A DNA stretch of 64,000 nt, taken from an uncultured Pseudomonadota bacterium (GTDB lineage Bacteria > Pseudomonadota > Gammaproteobacteria > Steroidobacterales > Steroidobacteraceae). Both the position numbers and the translations under genes were made by a program. Location of the stretch: assembly GCA_903884235.1 (NCBI GenBank), contig CAISEB010000024.1, positions 62,001 to 126,000 of the forward strand, given 5' to 3'. Within the stretch, counting starts at the first letter, position 1, and every line of letters begins with the position of its first letter. This document shows positions 1-8,294 of this stretch, piece after piece. Under the pieces are notes generated by a model. It did not search any database. It was not told where the DNA came from and saw only the letters and a list, made by a program, of their open reading frames with translations.

Positions 1-1
1 G

Positions 2-223
2 CTGCGCCTCGTCCGCGCGGCGATCGGGCCGTTCACGCTCGCCGGGCTGCCACCCGGCGGCAGCCGCGCGGCGAGTGGCGCCGAAATGGCGGCTTTTTCG
101 GCCGGGCTCGCTAGCGCGCGGGCGCCAGTCGCCCGATCCGCATCGCGACCTCGAGCGCCTGCTCGTAGTTCAGGCGCGGATCCACCGTCGAGCGGTAGGC
201 CCGGGCGAGGTCGTCCTCGCTGA
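2..223 (+). CDS. C-terminal end of a probable RsuA/RluE-type pseudouridine synthase (partial)
   Basis: Only the 3' end lies in the window. Frame 2 reads LRLVRAAIGPFTLAGLPPGG and onward, which resembles the closing segment of small-subunit-type rRNA pseudouridine synthases (RluE/RsuA), where an R-(I/V)-x-IGP-x-x-L-x-x-L-x-PG pattern precedes the C-terminus. These enzymes isomerise uridine in rRNA. The first in-frame stop is at 221-223, so the reading frame overlaps the convergent DAHP synthase by about 110 bases, and a hairpin lies inside it at 80-102. Both facts make the exact end doubtful. The family call rests on one short motif. Confidence 0.42.
   Translation: MRLVRAAIGPFTLAGLPPGGSRAASGAEMAAFSAGLASARAPVARSASRPRAPARSSGADPPSSGRPGRGRPR
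80..102. terminator. Hairpin with T/A runs between convergent genes
   Basis: A 7-bp inverted repeat, GCCGAAA / TTTCGGC, has a 9-base spacer containing T residues. It sits at the end of the minus-strand DAHP synthase gene, whose stop is at 111-113, and could end transcription in either direction. It falls inside the presumed tail of the upstream plus-strand gene, which weakens the call. Confidence 0.33.
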
Positions 224-1466
224 GGCCCCGCGCGCCGCCGGTGCATTCGGTGACGTTGTCGCCGGTCATCTCGAGGTGCACCCCGCCGAGGCGCGAACCC
301 ATCTCACCATGGATGCGGAACGCGGACTCGAGCTCTCCGAGGATGTTGTCGAAGCGGCGCGTCTTGACCCCGGACTTCGTGCTCTCGGTGTTGCCGTGCA
401 TCGGGTCGCAGATCCACAGCACCTCGGCCCCCGCGGCACGCACGCCCTCGATCAGGCCCGGCAGCTTGGCATCGATGTCCCTGGCGCCGAGGCGATGGAT
501 CAGCGTCAGGCGGCCGGGGACGTTGTCCGGGTTGAGCGCACGGGTCAGGCCGCGCAGGTAGGCGGCATCGGTCGTGGGACCGACCTTGACCGCGACCGGG
601 TTGGCGATGCCGCGGAAGTACTCGACGTGGCCGTGCTCGAGACCGGCCGTGCGCACGCCGATCCACGGCAGGTGCGTCGACAGGTTGTACCAGCGCCCGC
701 GGCGCTGGATGTAGCGCGTCTGCGCCTGCTCGTAGTGCAGGTGCAGGCCCTCGTGGCTCGCGTAGAACTCGACACGCTGCGAATCGTGCAGCGCACGACC
801 GGTGATCGACTCGAAGAACGACAGCGAGTCGGCCAGCGAATCGACGATGCGCTTGTACTCCTCGTACTTCGGCGAATGCCGCATGAAGTCGAGGTCCCAG
901 TACTCCGGGTGGTGCAGGTCGGTGAACCCACCGTCGATCAGCGCGCGGACGAAGTTCAGCGTGAGCCCGGCGCGCTCGTAGCCGCGCAGCAGCAGTTCAG
1001 GATCGGGCTCGCGCGAGACCGCATCGAAGGGCGCGCGGTTGACGATGTCGCCGCGGTAGCACGGCAGCGTGACGCCATTGCGCGTCTCGGTGTCCGCCGA
1101 GCGCGGCTTGGCGTACTGGCCGGCCAGGCGACCGACGCGCACGATCGGCTTCTTCAGGCCGTGCACCAGCACGAGGCTCATCTGCAGCAGGATCTTGAGC
1201 TGCTCGACGATGCGCTCGGACGTCGTCTCGTCGATCGACTCGGCGCAGTGGCCGCCCTGCAGGATGAACGTCTCGCCGCGCTGGGCCGCCGCCAGCTGGC
1301 GCTGCAGTTCGTCGACCTCCCAGGACACGACAATCGGCGGCAGGCGCGACAGCGCGAGCACCGCGCGCTCGAGCGCACCGGGGTCGCGGTAGGTCGGCTG
1401 CTGCAAGGTCGTCTTGCGCTGCCAGGAGTCGGGGCTCCAGTCTTCGAGGCGGGTTGCGGTGACCAT
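111..1466 (-). CDS. Class II 3-deoxy-D-arabino-heptulosonate 7-phosphate (DAHP) synthase
   Basis: The enzyme condenses phosphoenolpyruvate and erythrose 4-phosphate in the first step of the shikimate pathway, in the cytoplasm. At 451 residues it is full length for class II (plant/AroAII type) enzymes. The PEP- and metal-site motifs QGGHCAES (residues 70-77, with the metal-binding Cys) and RVGRLAGQYAKPRS (110-123) are present, as are KVGPTTD, WICDPMHGNT and HLEMTGDN further on. The ATG start is followed by the usual short Trp-containing N-terminus (WSPDSWQ). It appears to be a single-gene unit between the hrpA terminator and the left-edge gene. Class II enzymes in this setting may make aromatic amino acids or secondary metabolites; the sequence does not decide which. 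Confidence 0.95.
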   Translation of the reverse strand: MVTATRLEDWSPDSWQRKTTLQQPTYRDPGALERAVLALSRLPPIVVSWEVDELQRQLAAAQRGETFILQGGHCAESIDETTSERIVEQLKILLQMSLVLVHGLKKPIVRVGRLAGQYAKPRSADTETRNGVTLPCYRGDIVNRAPFDAVSREPDPELLLRGYERAGLTLNFVRALIDGGFTDLHHPEYWDLDFMRHSPKYEEYKRIVDSLADSLSFFESITGRALHDSQRVEFYASHEGLHLHYEQAQTRYIQRRGRWYNLSTHLPWIGVRTAGLEHGHVEYFRGIANPVAVKVGPTTDAAYLRGLTRALNPDNVPGRLTLIHRLGARDIDAKLPGLIEGVRAAGAEVLWICDPMHGNTESTKSGVKTRRFDNILGELESAFRIHGEMGSRLGGVHLEMTGDNVTECTGGARGLSEDDLARAYRSTVDPRLNYEQALEVAMRIGRLAPAR

Positions 1467-1509
1467 AGGGCGCGCATCCTAGCATCCCCGACACCCCGGT
1501 TTGCACTGC

Positions 1510-1526
1510 AATAAAGCCCTCGGGGC
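1510..1526 (-). terminator. Probable intrinsic terminator of hrpA
   Basis: On the minus strand, directly after the hrpA stop, GCCC-CGA-GGGC forms a short GC stem followed by TTTATT. The layout is that of a weak rho-independent terminator. It also separates the helicase operon from the DAHP synthase gene. Confidence 0.45.
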
Positions 1527-1527
1527 C

Positions 1528-4500
1528 TCAGCGCAGCGCCTCCCCCGCCACCGCCTCGGCGGCCGCGAGGCGCTTCGGCGAGACCGGCACGAGGGTGCGC
1601 AGGTCCTGCGCGAACAGCTGCACTGCGTATTCCTCGACGAGCCAGCGCAGCTCGACGAGCGCCGCGGGCACCGGGTCGCCGGGCCCGACCCGGGCCGCGA
1701 GCGCCGCAACCCGTCGCCGGGCCGCGAGGAACTCCCGTTGAGCGCTCGCCACGGCACCGTGGGCGCCTGGCAGCTTGGCGAGCCGCCGGCGCAGGGTCTT
1801 CACGTAGCGCAGCAGCGAATCGAGCCAGGGATCCGGGGTGCCGGCCACGAAGCCCTCGTAGAGGAGCGCGCCGAGCTGGGCGCGCGCGTCGGCCGCGAGG
1901 TCCCGGTCGACGCCAGGCGGCAGTCGCGCGAGTTCGTCGCGCGCGAGTCGCGCCTCGGCGAGCGCGAGCCGAAGCGTGCCGCCCAGCCGCTCCGCGGCCG
2001 TGACGATCCCCGGCCTGCCGCGCTCGAGCGCCGCCTCGAACGACTCGGGCGTCCGGGGCAGCGCGACCCCGCGCGGCAGGCACTCGCGCTCGAGCGCGCG
2101 TTCCGCGATCGAGCGGACGAAATCCCGCGCCGGCCCGAGCGGCTGGTGGCCGAGCATCAGCTCGCGATCGGCGGCGAGCAGCTTCTCCGCGTGGCGCAGC
2201 GGTGCGGCGAGGGCAAGCGCGAGCAGCCGGACGATGCCGCGCCGCGAGCTGGCCTCCGCCGTCGCGGCGTCGGCAACGAGGCTGAGCGAGGCGTGCGTGC
2301 CGTGGTCCTCGAGGGCCGGGTGCAGCGCGAGGCGCACCCCCTGCCGCTCGACCTCGATCGTCTCCGGCAGCACCGCGAAATCGAAGCGCTTCAGCTCCGA
2401 CCGTTCCCACGGATCATCGACCGCGGCGCCACGGTCGCGACCGGTGCGGCGATGCTCGCGCTGCAGGCCCGCGAGGTCGCGCCCCTGGGCCAGCACCCGG
2501 CCATCCGCCGCGAGCACGCGCAGGTTGAGGCGCAGGTGCGGTTCCAGTTCGATCGCGCCGAGCTGATCGGCCTCAAGCGGTTCGCCGCCGATGCGCGCGA
2601 GGACCTCGGCAAGGGCCGTCATGAATGGCCGGCCGCGAAGCGCGCCGAGCTCGCCGAGCGCGGCACGGGCGACGTCGGGCGCCGGCACGAGCCGCCGCCG
2701 CTGCGCCTTGGGCAGGCCCTTGATCAGCGCGGCGACCTTGTCCGCGAGCCAGCCGGGCACGCCCCAGTCGAGCTCGCCGGTGGTGAGCTTGGGCAGGAGC
2801 GGTTCCGGCACGAGCAGCGTCGCGCCGTCGGCGAGGTCACCCGGCTCGAAGCGGTACTCGAGTGGCAGGCGATTGCCGGCGACCGCCATCGATTCCGGGT
2901 ACTGGCTGCGATCGAGCGGCGGCACGCCGCTGCGGCGCAGGTCTGCCGGCGCCATCTCGAGCAGGCCCGGCGCCGTGCGTTCGGCGTCGCGGCGCCAGCG
3001 CTCGAACGCGGCGAGCGTCACCGCGGTCGGTGGCAGGCGTGCGAGGTAGAACGCCGCCTCCTCGGTCTCGTCGACGAGCACCACGTGGCGGCGCAGCGCG
3101 GCCTCCTCCGCTCGCAGCGACTCCTTCAGCGCGGCGTTGCGCGCGAGGAAGCGCGCCGTCAGGCGCGCGCGGCCGTGCACGAGCGCCTCGCGCACGAAGA
3201 TCTCGCGGGCCGCCACCGGCTCGACCGCACCGTAGTTGACGCGACGGCCCGCGGCGAGCACGAGCCCGTACAGGCTCACGGTCTCGCGGCAGCTGACGAT
3301 GCCGCGCACGGCGTCCCACTCCGGCTCGGTGTACTCGCGGCGCACGAGGTGCTGGGCCGCGGCCTCGATCCAGGCCGGCTCGATCGCGGCGACCATGCGT
3401 GCGTAGACGCGCTGCGTCTCGACGATCTGCGCGGCGACCACCCAGCGCGGTGGCTTGTTGCGCAGCGGCGTGCCCGGCGCGATGAGGAAGCGCCGGCCCC
3501 GCGGTCCCAGGAAATCGCCGCGCTCGGTCTTGCTGCCGATCTGCCCGAGCAGCCCCGACAGCAGCGCCCGGTGCACCGCCTCCGCGGTCGCAGGTTCCAC
3601 GTTCGGCTCCCAGCCGAATTCCCGCGTCGCCTCGCGCAACTGCGCCTCGAGTTCCTCCCACTCGCGCATGCGCGCCGCCGAGAGGAAGCGATCCGCGCAC
3701 CAGCGGCGCAGCGCACTGCGCGTGCGGCTGCCGCGTTCCAGCTGGTAGCGATCCCACAGCGCGAGCAGCGTCGAGAAGTCCGAGCGCGGATCCGCGCCCT
3801 CGGCGTGGGCCGCGTCCGCGGCCTCGCTGCGCTCCGAGGGCCGCTCGCGCGGATCCTGGATCGACAGGCCCGCCACCAGTCGCAGCACCTCCCGGAGCGC
3901 GCCCTGCCGGCGTGCCGCGAGGAGCATGCGGGCGAGGCGCGGGTCCACCGGCAGCCGCGCCATCGTGCGACCCGCCTCCGTGACCCGCTGGTCGTCGTCG
4001 ACGGCCTCGAGTTCCTGCAGCAGCCGGTAGCCGTCGGTCACCATGCGGGTGTCCGGCGGGTCGAGGAACGGGAAGTCCGCCGGGCTGCCGAGCCCGAGCA
4101 CCTCCATCTGCAGGATCACGCTCGCGAGGTTGGTGCGCAGGACCTCCGGCGCGGTGAACGCGGGGCGCGCCGCGAACTCGTCCTCGCCGTACAGGCGGAT
4201 GCACAGGCCCGCACCGGTGCGGCCGCAGCGACCCTGACGCTGGTTCGCGCTCGCCTGCGACACCGGCTCGATCGGCAGCCGCAGGATCTTCGTGCGCGGG
4301 CTGTAGCGCGAGATCCGCGCGAGGCCCGAGTCGATCACCGAGCGGATCCCGGGCACGGTCAGCGAGGTCTCGGCCACGTTGGTCGCGAGTACCACGCGCC
4401 GCGGTCCCTTGCGGTCGAAGACCCGCTGCTGTTCGGCCCACGCGAGGCGCGAATAGAGCGGCAGCACGGCGAGGCGCGACCCGTGCTCCTGCTCGATCGC

Positions 4501-5262
4501 CTCGGCGACTTCGCGGATCTCGCGCTCGCCGGGCAGGAACACCAGCACGTCGCCACGGCCGATCTCGCCTGGCTCCGCCGAGATCTCGGCGAGGGCCGCG
4601 AGCACGCCGCTCGTGAGGCCGGGATCGAAGCGGTCATCCGGATCGGCCTCGAGCGGCCTGAACCGCGTCTCGACCGGGTAGCCGCGCCCCGACACCTCGA
4701 TGACCGGGGCGCCCCCGAAGAACTCCGCGAAACGCTGCGGATCGATCGTCGCCGAGGTGATCAGGAGCTTGAGGTCGCGCCGCCGCGCCAGCAAGCGCTT
4801 CAGGAAGCCGAGCAGGAAATCGATGTTGAGGCTGCGCTCGTGCGCCTCGTCGATGATCAGCGCGTCGTAGCGACGCAGCAGCGGGTCGTGGCGGGCCTCG
4901 GCGAGCAGGATGCCATCCGTCATCACCTTGATTGCGGTGTCACGCGCGGTGCCGTCGTTGAAGCGCACCTTGTGGCCGACGAAGGACGGCGGCGCGCCGG
5001 ACAGCTCCGCGCTGAGCCGCGCCGCGACGCTGCGCGCCGCGATGCGCCGCGGCTGCGTGTGGCCGATCATGCCGCGGCCGAGGACGCCGGCCTCGAGCAG
5101 CATCTTCGGCAGCTGCGTGGTCTTGCCGGAGCCCGTCTCCCCGCAGACCACGACGACGCGATGCGCCCGCAGTGCGGCGACGATCTCCCCGCGCCGCGCG
5201 CTGATCGGCAGGTCCGCCGGGTAGTGCAGCGGCGGCAGCGGACGCGACGCGGGCTCGGTCAT
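1528..5262 (-). CDS. hrpA: HrpA-like DEAH-box ATP-dependent RNA helicase
   Basis: This 1244-residue protein has the size and order of bacterial HrpA: a Walker A GETGSGKT (residues 41-48), a DEAH box in LIIDEAHERS, an SATID motif III, a helicase C domain with TNVAETSLTVPGI and QRQGRCGRTGAG, then the ratchet, OB-fold and a long C-terminal DUF3418-type region. E. coli HrpA resolves stalled ribosomes and processes mRNA. Its start codon overlaps the stop of the upstream histidine kinase by 4 bases (ATGA), so it is probably translationally coupled to the two-component system, which is an unusual partner for this helicase. The opposite strand is open for more than 4 kb, which I treat as a GC-bias shadow. 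Confidence 0.95.
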   Translation of the reverse strand: MTEPASRPLPPLHYPADLPISARRGEIVAALRAHRVVVVCGETGSGKTTQLPKMLLEAGVLGRGMIGHTQPRRIAARSVAARLSAELSGAPPSFVGHKVRFNDGTARDTAIKVMTDGILLAEARHDPLLRRYDALIIDEAHERSLNIDFLLGFLKRLLARRRDLKLLITSATIDPQRFAEFFGGAPVIEVSGRGYPVETRFRPLEADPDDRFDPGLTSGVLAALAEISAEPGEIGRGDVLVFLPGEREIREVAEAIEQEHGSRLAVLPLYSRLAWAEQQRVFDRKGPRRVVLATNVAETSLTVPGIRSVIDSGLARISRYSPRTKILRLPIEPVSQASANQRQGRCGRTGAGLCIRLYGEDEFAARPAFTAPEVLRTNLASVILQMEVLGLGSPADFPFLDPPDTRMVTDGYRLLQELEAVDDDQRVTEAGRTMARLPVDPRLARMLLAARRQGALREVLRLVAGLSIQDPRERPSERSEAADAAHAEGADPRSDFSTLLALWDRYQLERGSRTRSALRRWCADRFLSAARMREWEELEAQLREATREFGWEPNVEPATAEAVHRALLSGLLGQIGSKTERGDFLGPRGRRFLIAPGTPLRNKPPRWVVAAQIVETQRVYARMVAAIEPAWIEAAAQHLVRREYTEPEWDAVRGIVSCRETVSLYGLVLAAGRRVNYGAVEPVAAREIFVREALVHGRARLTARFLARNAALKESLRAEEAALRRHVVLVDETEEAAFYLARLPPTAVTLAAFERWRRDAERTAPGLLEMAPADLRRSGVPPLDRSQYPESMAVAGNRLPLEYRFEPGDLADGATLLVPEPLLPKLTTGELDWGVPGWLADKVAALIKGLPKAQRRRLVPAPDVARAALGELGALRGRPFMTALAEVLARIGGEPLEADQLGAIELEPHLRLNLRVLAADGRVLAQGRDLAGLQREHRRTGRDRGAAVDDPWERSELKRFDFAVLPETIEVERQGVRLALHPALEDHGTHASLSLVADAATAEASSRRGIVRLLALALAAPLRHAEKLLAADRELMLGHQPLGPARDFVRSIAERALERECLPRGVALPRTPESFEAALERGRPGIVTAAERLGGTLRLALAEARLARDELARLPPGVDRDLAADARAQLGALLYEGFVAGTPDPWLDSLLRYVKTLRRRLAKLPGAHGAVASAQREFLAARRRVAALAARVGPGDPVPAALVELRWLVEEYAVQLFAQDLRTLVPVSPKRLAAAEAVAGEALR

Positions 5263-6614
5263 GCGCCGGGCAGCCGGACCGTCGCGGCGAGGCCCCCGGC
5301 GGCGGCGCGACCGCGCCCGAGCTCGCCGCCGTGCGCGCGCACGACCTCATCGACCATCGCGAGGCCGAGGCCGTGGCCCGGCACCCGCTCGTCGAGGCGG
5401 ACGCCGCGCGTGCGCACGCGCGCAAGCGCCTCGTCGGGAATGCCCGGGCCATCGTCCGACACCTCGAGCAGCAGGCCCGGCCGACGCCATTGCGCGTCGA
5501 GGCGCGCCCGCGCGGCGATGCGCACGTGTCCACGCGCCCACTTGCAGGCGTTGTCGGCAAGATTGCCGGCGACCTCGAGCAGGTCGGCGCGATCGATCGG
5601 GTACGCGAGGCCGGGTTCGACCTCGACGTCGATCGCCAGCGCCCGCGCGGCGTGCACCTTCGCGAGCGCCGCGGCGAGCTCGCGCAACGCCGGCTCGACC
5701 GGCAGTGCGGCGATGCCGACCGCGGGCGCGGCGGTCACCGCGCGCTGCAGCTGGTGGCGGACGATGTCCTCGATCCGCGCGACCTGTGCGGCGAGCACCT
5801 CGCGCTCGGGCCCCGCCGGCGCCGCGAGTGCGCCATGCATCACCGACAGCGGCGTCTTCAGGCTGTGCGCGAGGTCGCCGACGACATTGCGGTAACGCGC
5901 GAGTCGCGCCTGCTCGGTGCCGAGCAGCGCGTTCAGGTTGTGGGCGACGCCCTCGAGCTCGCGCGGCCAGCCGCTGCCGAGGCGGTCCCGCTGGCCGGCC
6001 TCGACGGCCGCGATCTCCGCCTCGATGCGCCGCAGCGGCCGCAGCAGGAACCGCAGGCTGACGAGCACGGCGGCCAGCAGCACGGCCGTGAACGCGGCGA
6101 AGCCGGCGAGCAGTTCGGCGCGCAGGCGCGCGAGCTCGCGGTAGTAGGGCTCCAGGCTCTCGACCGCGGTGAAGACGTACTCGCGCGGACGGCCGCGAGG
6201 CGCGTCCCAGGCGACGCCGAGCGAGTAGACGCGAAAGCGCGTGCCGTCGGCGGCCGCGACCGCGTGCGAGCGCCGCTCTCCCGGACGCGGCTCGTCATCG
6301 AAGCGCACGGTCAGCCCGAGTCCCGACGGCGAACGCCAGGTCTCCGCGCCGCGGCGCAGGTGGATCTGCAGCACGAGGCCCGATCCCGGCGTCGCGAGCC
6401 GTGGCTCGGCGATCGGGTCCGGCGGCGCGAGGCGCCCGCTGCGGTCGAACTCCGCGGCGGCGATCAGCGCGACGACGTGGGCATCGAGCACTTCGTCGCG
6501 CGCCCGCTCGGCACGCGCCCGGAACGAGAAGTCGAGCGCGGCGAGCGTCAGCCCGAAACCGAGGACGAGCAGGATGCCGAGCGTGATCAGCAGGCGCGAA
6601 CCGAGCGACTTCAT
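5259..6614 (-). CDS. PhoQ-like sensor histidine kinase
   Basis: This 451-residue inner-membrane kinase has an N-terminal transmembrane helix (about residues 5-28), a periplasmic sensor of roughly 140 residues, a second transmembrane helix (about 165-190) and a HAMP linker. The HisKA box is DLAHSLKTPLSV (phosphorylated His near 251) and the HATPase domain has NLADNACKWA, DDGPGIP and GHGLGLAMV. The SLKTPL H-box and DNACK N-box are those of the PhoQ subfamily, which senses divalent cations, pH or cationic peptides. The signal sensed here is not deducible. The gene overlaps the regulator by 4 bases upstream and hrpA by 4 bases downstream. Confidence 0.9.
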   Translation of the reverse strand: MKSLGSRLLITLGILLVLGFGLTLAALDFSFRARAERARDEVLDAHVVALIAAAEFDRSGRLAPPDPIAEPRLATPGSGLVLQIHLRRGAETWRSPSGLGLTVRFDDEPRPGERRSHAVAAADGTRFRVYSLGVAWDAPRGRPREYVFTAVESLEPYYRELARLRAELLAGFAAFTAVLLAAVLVSLRFLLRPLRRIEAEIAAVEAGQRDRLGSGWPRELEGVAHNLNALLGTEQARLARYRNVVGDLAHSLKTPLSVMHGALAAPAGPEREVLAAQVARIEDIVRHQLQRAVTAAPAVGIAALPVEPALRELAAALAKVHAARALAIDVEVEPGLAYPIDRADLLEVAGNLADNACKWARGHVRIAARARLDAQWRRPGLLLEVSDDGPGIPDEALARVRTRGVRLDERVPGHGLGLAMVDEVVRAHGGELGRGRAAAGGLAATVRLPGA

Positions 6615-7306
6615 CGAGGCGCGGCACCGTCGGCCGGTTCGCGGCGCAGCCGGTAGCCGCGACCGCGCAGGGTCTCGATCGGCTGGTGCCGATCCTGCGG
6701 ATCGAGCTTGCGGCGCAGGCGACCGACGAAGACCTCGATGGTGTTGCTGTCGCGCTCGAAGTCCTGTTCGTAGAGCCGGTCGGTCAGGTCGGTCTTGGAC
6801 AAGACAGAGCCCGCGTTGAGCATCAGGACCTCGAGCAGCCGGTACTCGAACGAGGTCAGTTCGACCGGGGCCCCGGCCACGCTGACCGTCTGGCTGCGGG
6901 TATCGACCGCGACGACCCCGGCGCGCAGCACCGGGTCCGCGAAGCCCGCCGCGCGGCGCGCCAGCGCCTGGACACGGGCGAGGACCTCCTCGGGCTGGAA
7001 CGGCTTGGTGACGTAGTCGTCGGCACCGGCCTCGAGACCTTCGACCTTGTCCTGCCAGCGGTCGCGAGCCGTCAGGATGAGGATGGGCAGTCGCCGACCT
7101 TCCGCCCGGGCGGTCCGGATCAGTTCGAGGCCGGGGATCCCGGGCAGGCCGAGGTCGATGATCGCGATGTCGGCCGGGTACTCGCGCAGCGCATAGAGGC
7201 CCTCGGTCCCGTCCGCTGCGGCATCGACCGTGTGCCCGGCGCGGCGCAGCGCGTCCACGAGCTGGCCACGCAGCGCCGGTTCGTCCTCGACGACGACGAT
7301 CCGCAC
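6611..7306 (-). CDS. PhoP-like OmpR-family response regulator
   Basis: The protein has 231 residues: an N-terminal receiver domain with acidic pocket (VVEDEP), phosphoacceptor Asp51 in IIDLGLPG, the switch Thr in LILTARD and a Lys in DDYVTKPF, then a C-terminal winged-helix DNA-binding domain (about 128-225) ending in RGRGYRL. IIDLGLP and overall length match PhoP. The start is GTG. The stop overlaps the kinase start (ATGA), and the upstream PepSY gene ends one base away, so the three form one transcription unit with hrpA. Its targets cannot be read from this window. Confidence 0.92.
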   Translation of the reverse strand: MRIVVVEDEPALRGQLVDALRRAGHTVDAAADGTEGLYALREYPADIAIIDLGLPGIPGLELIRTARAEGRRLPILILTARDRWQDKVEGLEAGADDYVTKPFQPEEVLARVQALARRAAGFADPVLRAGVVAVDTRSQTVSVAGAPVELTSFEYRLLEVLMLNAGSVLSKTDLTDRLYEQDFERDSNTIEVFVGRLRRKLDPQDRHQPIETLRGRGYRLRREPADGAAPR

Positions 7307-7307
7307 G

Positions 7308-7571
7308 TCAGTCCACCCGCCCGCTCGCGGCGTGCACCATCACCGTCGAGACGCGGCCATCGGGCGCCAGCAGCCGCAGGCGGTAGAGCGTCTCGTCACG
7401 CTCGCGCAGCGTCTCTGCCTTGACGACGCGCGCATGGGTGTCGCGCTGCACGCGCTCCACGGCCTGCTCGAGCGTGAGTTCGGGGCGCGCCGGCGGCTCG
7501 GCCGCAGGCGCCTGCAGGACCGACGCGGCGGCGAGCAGGCACGCGAGCATGACGGGGACGATGCGGGACAT
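7308..7571 (-). CDS. Small secreted PepSY-domain protein
   Basis: This 87-residue protein has a cleavable signal peptide (about residues 1-24, ending APAAEP) followed by a single PepSY-like unit: LTLEQAVERVQRDT, then LYRLRLLAPDGRVSTV and HAASGRVD. PepSY units act in the periplasm as small inhibitors or ligands and are often encoded with PhoPQ-like systems, as here. The gene lies one base from the response regulator. A role as a periplasmic modulator of the kinase is inference from position. Confidence 0.8.
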   Translation of the reverse strand: MSRIVPVMLACLLAAASVLQAPAAEPPARPELTLEQAVERVQRDTHARVVKAETLRERDETLYRLRLLAPDGRVSTVMVHAASGRVD

Positions 7572-7589
7572 GACCGGAAGTGTAGCCGC

Positions 7590-8198
7590 TCACCGCCAGT
7601 CCGGCGCACCGACGCGGTCGAGGTCCAGCGTCGGGCCCGGGTCGTACGACAACCGCGTCTGGAAGCGGCGCCCCTGGTACTGATAGGCGACGTCGTAGCC
7701 ATCGAGGCGGCGCTGGATCCCGGGCCGGCTGACGACCTGGCAGCGCTGCGCGTAGCGCGACGGCGGCAGGTCGTAGCGGCGATCGCGTTCGTCGCGATCG
7801 TCCCCCGCCCCCGCCACCTCGTGACCGATGAGGCCACCGACGAGGGCACCCGCGGCGGTGGTGAGTCCGCGACTGTCCTCGTCACCGAGGTTGTGGCCGA
7901 TCACGCCGCCGATGAGACCGCCGAGGATCGCACCGCCGGCACGGCGGCCGCGGTCATCGCCCTCCTCACGGTCGTAGCCGATGCGCTCGTTCCAGCAGCG
8001 CCGCTCCGGCACCTCGACGCGCACCGCGACGTAGTGCGGCGCGACCTCGAGGACCCGGGCGATCGGGCGACGATCGTCGTCGTCCCGGTCATAGCGGTCG
8101 TCCCGGTAGCCGGGGTGCGCGAGGGCGCTGCCGGTGGCGAGCACGAGTGCGGCGCCGAGCGCGAGCCGGGCCGGGGTGCGGAACGTGGACGGGTCCAT
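7590..8198 (-). CDS. Glycine-zipper outer-envelope protein (SlyB/Rcs-lipoprotein-like fold)
   Basis: The protein has 202 residues, starting at the ATG at 8198; a longer in-frame start lacks a signal peptide immediately after it. A signal peptide (about 1-27, ending GSALAHP) precedes an Asp/Arg-rich stretch and a middle beta-rich region. Two Gly-zipper segments follow (GGAILGGLIGGVIGHNLG and GALVGGLIGHEVAG, about residues 85-130), then a C-terminal domain with YQYQGRRFQTRLSYDPG. This is the layout of glycine-zipper 2TM-domain surface proteins. There is no lipobox Cys. Function is unknown; such proteins sit in the envelope and are often stress-induced. It lies upstream of the PepSY-PhoPQ unit on the same strand. 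Confidence 0.75.
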   Translation of the reverse strand: MDPSTFRTPARLALGAALVLATGSALAHPGYRDDRYDRDDDDRRPIARVLEVAPHYVAVRVEVPERRCWNERIGYDREEGDDRGRRAGGAILGGLIGGVIGHNLGDEDSRGLTTAAGALVGGLIGHEVAGAGDDRDERDRRYDLPPSRYAQRCQVVSRPGIQRRLDGYDVAYQYQGRRFQTRLSYDPGPTLDLDRVGAPDWR

Positions 8199-8294
8199 GG
8201 CGTGTCTCCCCACCGGCCCGGTCGCGATCCGCGACGAAGGAGGCCGGTGCGGGGTGGAGTCTCCCACCGGGTGGGTGAACGGACCCTGAACGGC

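Noticed and set aside
2-114. Frame 1 reading at the left edge, which ends at a TAG at 112-114
   Set aside because: It would end neatly at the convergent stop, but its translation is Arg-rich without any motif, whereas frame 2 carries a pseudouridine-synthase-like tail.
75-1514. Plus-strand open frame of 479 codons opposite the DAHP synthase gene
   Set aside because: Its composition is Arg/Ala/Gly-rich with no fold or motif, while the minus strand encodes an intact class II DAHP synthase. Codon bias at high GC leaves the complementary frame open.
1501-5895. Plus-strand open frame of 1464 codons opposite hrpA
   Set aside because: The same GC-bias effect applies: no recognisable domain, and it spans both hrpA and part of the kinase gene on the other strand.
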